Position numbers and translations under genes: made by a program
Shown: positions 24,213-35,534 of the stretch, piece by piece
Layout of the letters: every line of letters starts with the position of its first letter
Position numbering within the stretch: the stretch's first letter is position 1
Source of the DNA: Melocanna baccifera
Lineage: Eukaryota; Streptophyta; Magnoliopsida; Poales; Poaceae
Reading direction: 5' to 3'
Assembly: GCA_036346265.1 (NCBI GenBank)
Contig: CM070684.1
Location: 930,001 to 994,000 of the forward strand
Length of the DNA stretch: 64,000 nucleotides
Notes under the pieces: generated by a model
What the model saw: only the letters and a program-made list of their open reading frames with translations
What the model was told of the DNA's origin: nothing
Database searches by the model: none

Positions 24213-27200
24213 TCATCGCCACGGTTGTGAGAGTGAGATGACAGGGTTTGACGAAGCTGCTCCACGACCTCTGAAGATAGCAGACTTGAGCACATTATAC
24301 TGATCAACAACTGAGTTGTACAAAGTGCCTGAGAATTTTTCCCTGCCCTGTATGAAAGGAAAGCCAAACACATTCACTCTTAACAAATTTCCAACAGAAA
24401 AACAACAACACTAAACAAAGAGAGACAGTATTCGATAAGTAAAACTAACACCATCAGTGCGAAAAAGCTGAAAGTAACTTGGAGAACTTATATGAAACTA
24501 GTAGCCGGAGCATCACCGATACCAAGAAGTTAAACATGATTATGTACAACTATCATTCAGAGCAAACCTCATCAGGATTCTTAGTATGAGCAGTAACATC
24601 CCCATATTTTATTTCTTCAGCTACTGACAAGCCTACTCCATGGAAGGATATTACCCTTTGCTCACCAATCTCTTTTTCAACCTATTCAAATTAAAAAGGA
24701 AAATTCAAAGAGGTTCTCTGATAAAAAAAAATCTAAAGTGGTAAGATGTAGCAACTAACCATACCTGTTGTGGTGGAGGCATAACCTCATAGCATAGCAA
24801 TGATAGTGGATATATGTGCCCAGGAACACCAGCATGCTCCAGAAGCCTCCTCATATTGTCCACTGCGGATGCATCAAATGGCGCCTGCCCATGTTTTTAT
24901 AAGTAGCAGACAAGGTAATGATAAGGGGAAATAATACAAAATTTATGGCCTTGCCAAGCATTATAATTGTTTAATAGACATTTTCCTGTCAACCATGTCT
25001 ACACTTTCTGCCACAGTACCATCTCATTTCTTTCGTCAGTTAACAATGTCATTAAATTGAACGAAAAAGATTTATAGTGATCTATAGCAAACTTGGTAAA
25101 CATGACGACAATCAACCCATATGGAAGAACAAGACCAGCAGGCAAGAGAACATACCGGGTGCCATTCTCCTGTCAAAGGATCTGGACGGTCTCTACCACC
25201 ACTTGGTGCTATCCAAATTATATGTGAACCACCACTACATAATATCGTGAAAGATAAGCATTATCAAGCCCATGTAAGAAAACAGTGAAGATAACCTCAT
25301 GCAAAAGGTGATTTCAATTGAACATATGTTTGCCTTAAAAGGGAACAAAAGCCAACTCCATAATGGTGAACACGAAAAGATTGCTTATGAACCCATCATC
25401 TCTTTAACTCTATGTGCATTTGACCACAATGAATAATCCTCATGGCACAAGCACTAGATGCTAACTTTGACATGTTATAAAACTAACAACTGTACCATGT
25501 GTTTCACTAAAATTCACTTGTAGTACAAGTAGTCATGGTTAAACATTACTTATTATCCAATGGAAAAAAAGGTGAAAACTAACATGTTATTGTAAGGGAA
25601 GGATACCGTAAAAGCAAAGCCATCTCCTTGAGACTTCGGGTATTTGCCCTCCTCTTCATCTCAATTAGCTCAGGGAAATCATTCATATGCTTTTTGGAGT
25701 ACACACAAATGAGGTTTCTGCTGGGAGAAAATGCTGAAGTGACAAATCGATATTTTCCAGCAATAGGAGTAGACAAAAGAAGAATCAACAATTCAGCATT
25801 ATCATATAAGCTTCCGGGGTGGAGAAAAAGACCTTCCCATACTAAATGGCTTGCAAAGAGGATCAGTAACAACCCTATCGCCAGCAACATAAACCTATAG
25901 CAGATGGGATATTGATGGTAATGTGATTAGCTTATGATGATTCATAAATAAATTGAGTATGTTGAAAGAATTCCCTTACTATGTTTTCGCTAATCCATGG
26001 GTTGCTTCTTTCAAGCAACAAGGCAATGATTGCTGGATCTGCCTCTGTCTGATGGTTAGACATCAGGACAACATTATGACCCTACGATGACAAAATATTT
26101 TGTGAATAGAATCTTTTAGTAAACAATCTTTAAAATCTTGGATTGAACAACCACATCACGCCTGGTGCTTCCACAAGTAACAGAAGCAACTTAGATAAGT
26201 AACGGAAGCAACTTAGATACAGAATTATATCCAGTTGGGGGGATGTCATGCGCTAACATACACTAAAAATACTCTAGAACTTGAAGAGTTGGCTCATGAT
26301 GCCCTTTATATGCAAATCTCGTTCGCATCATTCTCTTCCAGCAAACAACTCTAAAGAATTCTCAAACAGGAAAAACTATCAATTCTAGTGGGGCCTTTGG
26401 AGGGTGCTACCCATCTTACTCCTTTTACCTCCTGATATGTAGTTGGTTGCTGGGTTATCAATACACAACAATGGTTCGCGTTAGCCTTTTATTTCTGAAA
26501 AGATCATGATGGTTTGCATTTCCTAGAAGAACATTAAAGAGGCTGGTGCTCAAAGAAGCTAGTGATTAACAGTTCATAAAGATGGGTGCTACCCATCTTA
26601 CTCCTTTTACCTCCTGATATGTAGTTGGTTGCTGGGTTATCAATACACAGCAACGGTTCATGCTAGCCTTTTATTTCTGAAAAGGTCATGATGGTTTGCA
26701 TTTACTAGAACATTAAAGAGGCTGGTGCTCAAAGAAGCTAGTGATTAACAGTTCATAAAGAAAACAGGAAATACAATGAAGGTTAGATGAATTAACCTGC
26801 TGAATCTTCTCTTCGATGTCACGGAAAACAGAAATGTTACCGACATAGGAGTTCCTGAGCATATATAATGAAACGGTTAGCAGGATCAGGAAATCATAGC
26901 GATAGGCTACATATCAATTTAAAATACACACGAATGTAGCAAGTTTCCTGGCATGTGATGGTAATAAAATAAATGGAACTATGTTAATAAATACCCCTGT
27001 TATGTTGATGGAAATATATCTCTGACTAAACCATTAGTTAAAAATTAAAATAACTACTTGTTGAAATAGAACAGCAGACACACATTCCAGAACTGGAAAT
27101 GCAGGTCAAATATTATACATTAATGTTAAGAATAGAATAGGATTATTATTTGTTTCCTTATATGCCTTGGTTTTCTAATTTATATATGGCATATTCCTCT

Positions 27201-30200
27201 GTATATCTTCTTTGTACTCCTATATATATTGCCCTTTGGACGCATGAATATACACACAATATTCATATCATAGTATCAGAACTATAACTATGACCTTTTC
27301 TTCCACTACCCTCGACACCGCCTAGGCCGCCGCCGCTCAAGCCACTGCCGCCGCCCAGGCCATCATCGTCTTCACTTTAACTGTTGTTGCCCAGGCCACC
27401 GCCACTGTCTCCAGCCACCATCAACTACTCGATCTAGCATAGCCCGCTCAATATGGCCGCCTCTTGCTTGGTCGTTGCATCTCCAACCGAAGTCGGCCGC
27501 TCGTCGCCCAGCCACCCGCCGCTTGTTGCCCGGCCGTCTACCGCCTATCGCCCGTTGCCTAGCCGTTCACTGCACGACGCTCGAAGACTGAAGCCTGCCA
27601 ATGTCCACCGTCAGTCGCTGTCCGGACGACCGCCATGTGCCGCAGAATCGTCGCCACGCCGTAGGCCGCCAGCGCCACTTTGCCGTCGCTCGATCGGCGC
27701 CGCTTGCTCGATCGATCGATCGGTGTATCGAATCTAGATCGGTTGTTTTATATTAGCAAAAAAAGAAAGAAAAAGAAAAAAACATTGATCTAACCGCCGC
27801 GCCATCCAGCACTGCCTGTTAGGCTTCATTGCCTTAGTCGTCACACCGTCTAGCGCCGCCTACCAATGGCTTTTGTTCCATCAACTGCGATCTCATTCTC
27901 GAGAACAAAGCTACATGGGACAAACTACAGATTATAGTCTTCCCTCATGGCTATTTCTACGGCTGTATATCTTATCAATATGCAGCCTTCCACTGCTCTT
28001 AAGGATGTCAGTTCTATAGAGCGTCTACTCTATAGTTATCTTCGTGTTTTTCGCTGCACCTATTTTGTTTTGCTACAGCCTCATGAGCGCACCAAACTGT
28101 TAGCCCAGCTAATACAGTGCGTGTTTCTTGGGTACAGTTCTGAGCATAAAGGTTATCGCTGCTATGATCCTTCCACTTGACGGATCAGGATCTCACGAGG
28201 CGTTGTCTTTGACGAATCTCGATCTTTGTTCTATCGAGATTCGGCTTCTCGTCCTACTTCCACCATCAAGATGATCTCCTGGTTGTCTCTCCCTGACTCT
28301 TCACCCATTTCTCCCGTTTCACACCCGTCCTCTAGTTTGTCTCCAATGGTTCCTTCTGTACCTCAACCTCCTGTGTTGCCTCCTGCAGCATCGTCTCTTG
28401 CTCCCACAGCACCACCATCACGTTTCTTTGGGGTGCACTACTCCAGATGTTCTCGTCCTTCGCCAGACTCATCTCCTAGTATCTTGCCGACACGGACGTC
28501 TGATTCCTCTGATGATGCTCCTCGTTACGCCGTTCGTGACCGAACATCCCTTCGGCCTCTTGATCGTCTTGGGTTTACTTCGATAGCTCATGCTCTCCTT
28601 GTCATTAAGTCTAGTTTTTATTGTGAGACTGCTTCTTTTTCTAAGTGGCAGCTCGCTATAGCAGATGAGCTGATGCTCTTCGACGTACAGAGACTTGGGA
28701 CATTGTACCGACACCTATGCATACTTGTCCTATCACGTGCAAGTGGGTGTACAAGATTAAGACCAGCTTTGATGGTACTATTGAGCGCTACAAAACCCGT
28801 CTTGTGGCTCGCGACTTTCAGCAGTATGATTGTGATTACGATGAAACATTTGCCCATATGACCACTGTTCGCACTCTTTTTTCGGTTGCTTTTATTCGCC
28901 GATGGTCTATCTCTTAGCTAGATGTTAAGAATGCATTTTTTTAATGGTGGCTTGCATAAGGAGGCTTACATGCAACCACTACCTGGGTATTTTGTTCCAG
29001 ATGGTGATGTCTGTCATCTTCGTCGTGCTCTTTATAGCCTGAAACAGGCCCCTTGTGCTTGACTTATGATTTTACCTCAGTGATTACTGCTATTGGTTCC
29101 ACTGTCAGTGCCCATGATCCTGCTCTATTTAGCCACATCTCACCTCGAGGTAGGACACTACTTCATTGTGGATGATATGCTTATCGCTGGCGACGATTCC
29201 TCCATCACATACGTGAAGAAGCATCTCAGTAAGTAGTTTCTGATGACTGATCTTGGTTTGCTTACATACTTTCTTGAGATCGAGGTTTCTTCCACGCCTG
29301 AGGGTTACTATCTCTCCCAGCAGAAGTATGTCCAAGATCTTCTTGATCGGTCTAGTCTGAATGATACTCGCATTACTAAGACTCCTATGGAGCTCTCTTC
29401 AATTTCGTGCTACTAATAGTGATATTCTTGAGGATCCTACTCGTTATCACCACCTTGTTGATAATCTGGTGTATCTTGTGAGCTCTCGCCCTTATATTGC
29501 TCATGTTGTTCATATTTTGAGTCAGTTCATGGCTCACCCTACTCTTCACTACAGTCACCTTCTTCGTGTTCTTCGCTACTTGCGTGGGACAATCTCTCAT
29601 CACTTGTTTTTCCCTAACTCCATCTTACTACAGCTTTAGGCGTACTTTGATGCGACTTGAACTAGTGATCCTTCCGATCATTGTTCTCTTTCTGCTTACT
29701 GTGTTTTTCTTGGCTCTTGCATAATTGTCTAGAAGACAAAGAAGCAGACTGCAATTTCCCGTTTGAGTGCAAAGGCTGAGTTGAGAGCTATGGCAGCTGT
29801 GACAACAGAGATTACTTGGTTGAGATGGCTACTTACAAACTTTTGAGTACCTGTGAAGGGATCTACGACCCATATGACTGACAGTACAGACGCTATCAGT
29901 ATTGCCCGTGATTTAGTGAAGCATGAGCTCACCAAGCACATTGGTGTGGATGCTTGCTTTACAATTTGTGCCCTTAGAGTTACGACTTGCCGACTTCTTC
30001 ACGAAGCCACAGACTAGGACACAACACTTGTATTTTCTCTCTAAACTCGGTATGTGTGATCCACCATAAATTTGAGGGGGTGTTAATGATAGAATATGAT
30101 TGTTATTTGTTTTCTTATATATGTTAGTTTTCTTATCTGTATATGACATATTTCTCTATATCTCTTTTATACTCCCTATATATATATTGTCTTTTAGGCC

Positions 30201-31773
30201 TCATGAATATACATATAATATTCATAACAATTAAAGCATATATTTATCATCTTCATCAATACGGAACATCCTATTAAACCCATCAAAGTAAAATTTTCAA
30301 CATGATGGAAATATCTGCGTAAAGCATTTGGAATTTTCTTTGGAAGTCATCAATCTGCATTTGAGCTACAAACTGAAAGTGCGCATGCCATGAATGAAAG
30401 AAAAAATTGAAAGGGCCTTCGACAGTATATATACCAGATAATTAATGCACACCACATGGAAGCAGCAAGAGATTATAGTGAACGACGCTGGTAAGGCATA
30501 ATGTAACATGTTGTCCATTCCAGTTTAAACGAATGATGTCCATGAGAAGTACACCAAACTTCGTATGAAATTATTTCAACCAAAGCCTCCCGGATGTTCT
30601 CAGCTCATATTTTGAATTACCTAAAATCTGTCAATGGCCTAATGTAGTTCTGACCAAACATGTAGTAGTCAAATGGTTCTCTGATGGCTTTGTGATAAGG
30701 TGGAAAGGTAAATGGATTCTGCAAAAGGATGAAGCTTGATGCAAAAGGGCATCTTGGAACATAAAAAGATGTCAGAGAAAATTAGGAAGGTAATGGGAAT
30801 AGAAGATAGAACCTCCACATCCAACAGAACACGATCAAATAAAGCCATCATGTTGGAAAGCATGATCTCATATGCATTTGGATCTCCATTTTGCAGAACC
30901 TGGTGAGCCGAAACATTCACACGTCATGAACCATGAAGGATCTTTAATTGTACCAAATAGAAGATAAATATTTAAAACTTTGGCGTATTTACCGCATTCT
31001 TGTAATTGTAGTACAGCTCTTCCAGGTTGTCAGCAACATCTGCAGGCAACTTCCCTTTCTCCACCTCCTTTCTGATATGTAAAATGAGCTCTGCACGTCA
31101 CAAGAATCAACAAAGTCATCATTCTCCCTCATGTAACGCGGCTTATAGCATTTAGCCCTAGTGCACTCGTGTGAATGAACCGAAAACCGATAAGCCACTT
31201 CTAAAAGGTATTCGATAAGCCGTTTTCAAACGGCAGCATTTGTTTGTTCAAGGGAAGTTATATGCCCTAAGCTGAAAAGAACGGATATGAATGCCACCCG
31301 CAGATTCCTAGGCTCACTCCACCGATATAATGACTACGCCGCTAGCAATCTAGCGTAGCACACCGCCGGCTAAGTCATTAGAGTAAATCCATACTAGTGA
31401 TGCAAATCTCGTTAGTTAGTATGAAAAGAAAACCAGATGGGGAGATTAGTATTAGACTATTAGTATTTATAAAAGTTGTAAGGTTAGGTGCATTTGGAAG
31501 CAGCAAACCTTGCTCGTTGCGCGCGTCGAGCAGGGGCGAGGGACCCACGACCTCCTCGGCCCCCATGTCGGAGGCGAGGACGGCGCCCTTCGCCGGGACC
31601 CGCGGGCCCCGGCCGCCTCCGGCCGCCCTCCACGCGGCCTTCGCTTCGAGGCGGAGGGCCCCGCGGCGGGAACGGCGGAGCCTCGCCGGCGACACCAATA
31701 TGGCGGCTCGAGGGGAGGGCCAGGCCGGGGAGGAGGCGCCTCCGGCGAGCGCGACTAGCAGCGGCGATTGCAT
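24213..31773 (-). CDS. ATS1: Plastid glycerol-3-phosphate acyltransferase (ATS1 type), 12 exons
   Basis: The stromal enzyme transfers an acyl group from acyl-ACP to the sn-1 position of glycerol-3-phosphate, the first step of plastid glycerolipid synthesis. Exons on the minus strand: 31773-31509, 31090-30993, 30899-30813, 30718-30621, 26854-26797, 26081-25980, 25894-25833, 25717-25607, 25234-25156, 24884-24765, 24681-24568, 24347-24213. All borders are GT/AG and in phase; the total is 1329 nt, 442 codons plus stop. Residues 1 to about 60 are Ala/Ser/Arg-rich, as in a transit peptide. The acyltransferase box NHQTEAD has His212 and Asp217; later blocks are VAGDRVVTDPL (about 238-248) and IWIAPSGGRDRP (300-311). 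The protein ends SLSQPWR. The ATG at 31771-31773 is the first in frame after the 5' leader. Intron 4 is inflated to 3.8 kb by a copia insertion, but no exon is damaged, so the gene is probably functional. Confidence 0.95.
26402..26760. repeat. Tandem duplication (period 182 bp) in ATS1 intron 5
   Basis: Copy 1 is 26402-26583 and copy 2 is 26584-26760. Both start GGGTGCTACCCATCTTACTC and end CAGTTCATAAAG. They differ by a few substitutions and a 5-bp deletion, so the event is recent. Confidence 0.93.
27124..27270 (+). repeat. 5' LTR of the intron-4 copia element
   Basis: 147 bp; ends in the TATATATAT...GGACGCATGAATATAC stretch that is shared with the 3' LTR. Confidence 0.92.
27289..30060 (+). 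pseudogene. Copia gag-pol remnant, internally deleted and frameshifted
   Basis: An ATG at 27291 opens an Ala-rich gag-like start that soon meets stops. 27947-28200 encodes the integrase C-terminal region (KGYRCYDPST). 28226-28700 is a Ser/Pro-rich linker typical of copia. RT motifs follow after a frameshift: KWVYKIKTSFDGTIERYKTR, then LVARDFQQYDCDYDETFAH, then a damaged LDVKNAFF. 29361-29639 has PYIAHVVHILSQFMAHPT. The RNase H end (29770-30000) keeps AKAELRAMAAVTTEITWLRW. Protease and most of integrase are absent. Many stops; no functional product. Confidence 0.82.
30081..30229 (+). repeat. 3' LTR of the intron-4 copia element
   Basis: 149 bp; aligns over its full length with 27124-27270. 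Confidence 0.92.
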
Positions 31774-33650
31774 CGAGCAGCGGAAGCTTCTAGAAACCTA
31801 ATCCGAAAACCCTAGGGGCAGTGGTGGGCCTTGGGATTTGTGCACGAGACCAGCAAATGCACAAGACGGACGTGACGCGACGCGACGGAGAGGACGATGC
31901 TCATTGGCACGTCCACACCACACCACCCTTTTGTTTTTGCACTTGCATCCCTGTCTATCTTATCGCTAACTTTGGTCTTATCTGCGATGGCCGGATCATT
32001 TGGGTTTATAGTTTATACAATAGTAATTATTTTTAAATAATATATTTTAAAAAAATAAGATTTATAATTTGATTATAGTAAAAATTATATCAAATTTATT
32101 TATATCAGTCAAAATCATACGCGAGTATCTCTCTTCGTATTCTCTTTTGCGAACAATCAAAATTTAGTATTTTAAGTCAAAAATCATAAGTTACAGTCTA
32201 AAAGAACCCATCTAATAAATCGTTTGTTCCACAGAGAAAATAAAGAGGATCAGAACCGTATGTTCCTCAAGGGATATTCATCCTTACCAAGGAGAAGGTG
32301 TTTACATCATTCAACTCTCCTTCTCCTCTTCTCGACACCATCCAAATTTGTCAGATTATGTGGAGGTTACCCAATGCATATGATGAGTATTTGATTTTGT
32401 TTGTGTTTTGATGTCAAAGTTTGAGTTTGATTTGTGCCATTTTCTATCTAGCTTTTGATGTTAGGTGGGCAGCGGTCCGACTGGAGTCCGAAGCGGGGTG
32501 TCTGATTTCCTTAACATATAATTGCTGATAACTTGGATCCGAGCAATCTGACAAACGATGGCGCTAACCACTATCTTGATTACAGCAACCTGTGACACTT
32601 GCATTTGCCCAACCACACACATCGATCTTTGTCTATCGAACCACGCAAAGATGGATGTGCAATCGCTCCTACAACTCATGAGGTACCACAAGAATAACAG
32701 CAGAAGAGAGATAAACTCAGAGGTACTCCCAATTCCTAAGGGGCAGCAATGTCGACATAAACCTTAGGAACAAGAGCAATAAGCTTCTCAAAAAATATCT
32801 TTAAAATTTGTGGTTAATTTACAATGGATGTAGTACATGGCTTATATACCCTCTTAAGAGACCTAAAACAAGAAACAAACTCATAGAGATAATTTGGACT
32901 CTTAAAATGACACCCTCAAATTTACACAGTCGGGTAAAGTCACGCATATAGAATCTGAGTTTGGGGCCTTATCCATGATGTGATCCTCTTAATAAGCTTT
33001 CTAATGAGTCCAAAATCACCCAAATCATACTCTATTTGCAAAAGATATGGATTTTTAAAACTGGTCCTTACTAGCTATCCCGAATCGAATCTGAGTTGGA
33101 TTTAAATATTCTTATCTTCAATTTCCTTACGTTTGCATGACTTGAATTCCGTAATTAACATCAAAAACAAGTCCTCTAAACCTTTGGAAAGTCATAGAAT
33201 AGCTCCTCGTGTCGTCAATTCTCGAGCATTGCTTGGGACTACCTGCACAACATGTCTTCCAAGTGCCATAACTTTGTGTGGAACACTCCAAATCATGTGT
33301 CATTTGATCCGTTGGAAGGTAGACTTGATAAGATTTCCAAGTATGTATTTTGCATGCATTGGAACATTCTAGTTTTTTGTACATATCTTCTTAAACTTCA
33401 TAGACAACAACTTCACATTATTCTCTATCGGTTTCCAAGTCAATAATGGTTTCAAACCTGAGTAGACATGGTATAAATGCATTAGGTAGTAACCAATTCT
33501 TAATACTATCATGTGTAGATTCATTAGGGGAGCACTTCATCTAATATTTTTTTATTCAGCTTAATAACTCCTTCTAGGAAATCAATGCCTTGAATATAAA
33601 AGTGTAACGAGTCTTGAATTTAAAAATACAAAGCATACTTATGCCCACAT
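31774..33650. other. Intergenic region with the ATS1 promoter
   Basis: The ATS1 5' leader and promoter should lie in roughly 31774-32000. The remainder holds only short ORFs without domains; 32030-32220 is AT-rich. No element borders were found. Confidence 0.45.
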
Positions 33651-33652
33651 CA

Positions 33653-34075
33653 CGGTCTGACCACTATGCATAGGCGGTTTGATCGGCCTGCAGAGACGAT
33701 CTAACCACTATGCAGAGGTGATCAGACCAGCAGGGGGTTGGTGGTCTGACCGACCGAAGGCCAGCTGTCTGACCAATGGTTAGTGCTCGGTGGACTGGCC
33801 ATGGCAGCTGTACTACCGTAGGTACGGTACGACCGAGGTTTAGTTGGCAGTTTCCTTCTTCTAGTGAGTATGTTTTCGAGTAGTGCACTGTGGGAGGTGG
33901 TGGTATGACCGACCTTTGGTTGGCGGTCATACCGGCCGAGATGCCGACGGTTTGACCGTCTTGGTAGCCGTAGTCAAACTTTCCCCTGTTCTGGGGAGGA
34001 ATGGAGCGGTTAGACCGGTTAGATGTTGATGGTCTAAATGGTGCTATCGGGTAGTGTGCTAATGTGTGCATTGCG
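33653..34075. repeat. Cluster of short GGTCTGACC-type palindromes
   Basis: At least eight variants of a GGTCTGACCG or CGGT(C/T)ATACCG-type inverted motif occur within about 420 bp (for example at 33740-33756, 33895-33911, 33923-33936, 33948-33960 and 34007-34020). The pattern resembles the CGGTACTACCG pieces around 5105-5180 and 5955-6000. Such runs occur in some grass retroelements, but no ORF or LTR border is recognised here. Confidence 0.5.
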
Positions 34076-34127
34076 GTTTAAGTTTTGATCCTAAGGGGCT
34101 AGGATCAGTGGTATAGGTGTATACACT

Positions 34128-34209
34128 ACTACAGAGAAAGCTATACTGGACGTCTCATCACAAACAGTTTCTCAAATCTACTAGTGTTGCAATTATCACA
34201 GACGGTTGT
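34128..34209 (+). mobile_element. Possible CACTA-type terminal fragment
   Basis: Starts CACTACTACAGAGAAAGC and contains CACAGACGGTTGTTGCC-like sequence, reminiscent of grass CACTA ends. It is cut off at 34210 by a gypsy LTR. No second terminus was found. Confidence 0.35.
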
Positions 34210-35292
34210 TGCCGAACTCGGATTTAGCAAATTCAGAATACCCTGTGAAACAATTATACTATTCTCTAGATCAGTAGATAGTGCTCACAGATTCATAACT
34301 GAATCATCTCATACACAAAACAAACCATACCAATCATCGATATTATAATATCAGAGTTAAATAAATCCACATCGGGATCAGTTTTACATAAGGGACGACT
34401 AGTCAAAGGTTTACATTACAAAAGATTGACAGTAGACAACGGAAGTAGGAAGAGGAAAGCACATCTCTCCATAGGCAGCGACTAGGAAAACCTAGGTGGA
34501 CCCGATACTAGCTAAGGCCTACCCAATATTGGGCCCACACAAAAGTTAGCGTGGTTCACTTGTCTGTGAGGAGGGGCTAGACTACTAGGCCCAACGTCTA
34601 GTTGCCATCATCTTCACTTCTGTTGTTGCCTTGATCCTCGTAGAAAACATACTGATCTTGGTTCTCAAATTCGGAGGAATTGAGAGCGAGAGTAAGCACA
34701 CACATAATCGTGCTCCGTGAGCTAATACACAGAATGCATTTATATGATATACATGGCTCAATCAATGGTTGCTCGGTTTCTTTTATTTGCATAAAGCGAC
34801 AGTTGTAAATATTACTAGTAAAACATATTCCTATGACCTAGCATTATAATAAATCATGCTTTTTAATTGAACTTGTGCAATAATTATAGTGGTGTAGGTT
34901 CCATCCACCAATACTTAAAATTTTGATTCTTAGGTTACATCCATCATATTTATCATCGCTGGAGTATATCCTTTTAAGAAAGATTAAGGCTGAAGCACAT
35001 CCCTTCAATTTGTTTCGTCCCACCCGCAAAGATTTTGGAAATGTAACTAACTTGAGGAGGTTCCTGTGTCCACCCTTGACTATGGGCATGGCTGTTCGAA
35101 CAGTTTATACTCTGCAGAGACTGTACATCTTTACCCATAAGAGACAATCAAGTCGACCGGTCTACGCAATTTCTTGGTCACACAGATCGAGAGATTGTCA
35201 CAAGACCTTTACAATACCTCGCTTCAATGCCATTTCACCTTTATGGGCAACCACCAAGGTAGCCCCCATAAGTTAGTGCGGGAAATCATAAC

Positions 35293-35533
35293 TGTTGTAG
35301 GGGTGGCACCCACCTAAACCCAGCTGGCCTTGTTGAGAAGGTTATAAGTCATGTAAATGACGTAGCCCGTTCCCAGTGAGGGGCTCCGGGGGAGGTTACG
35401 ATGGTAAAGTCGCTTGTTAGGACGAGGAGTGCTTATGTATCGTGACTAGCCCTTGGGAAAGACAGGAGAGGCCATTTGCTCACCTAACTCTTCACTACCA
35501 TACTCTTTCTCTGTTTGGTCTGTAGCCACAACA
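35293..35533 (+). repeat. 5' LTR of the Tat-like element
   Basis: 241 bp; nearly identical to 40303-40544. Confidence 0.93.
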
Positions 35534-35534
35534 G

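Larger units (their letters stand above)
27124..30229 (+). mobile_element. Short-LTR Ty1-copia element in ATS1 intron 4
   Basis: TSD ATTAA on both sides (27119-27123, 30230-30234). The LTRs are 27124-27270 (147 bp, TGTTAAG...TTCATATCA) and 30081-30229 (149 bp, TGTTAATG...TTCATAACA). A primer-binding site of the AGTATCAGAAC type follows the 5' LTR, close to the TGGTATCAGAGC usual for initiator-Met tRNA priming. A polypurine tract TTGAGGGGG (30072-30080) precedes the 3' LTR. At 3.1 kb it is shorter than a full copia element (about 5 kb), and the gag-integrase part is mostly missing. It lies antisense to ATS1. Confidence 0.93.

Noticed and set aside
31397..31801. 134-codon plus-strand ORF opposite ATS1 exon 1
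   Set aside because: Shadow of the transit-peptide exon, which fits the ATS1 gene and its splice phase.
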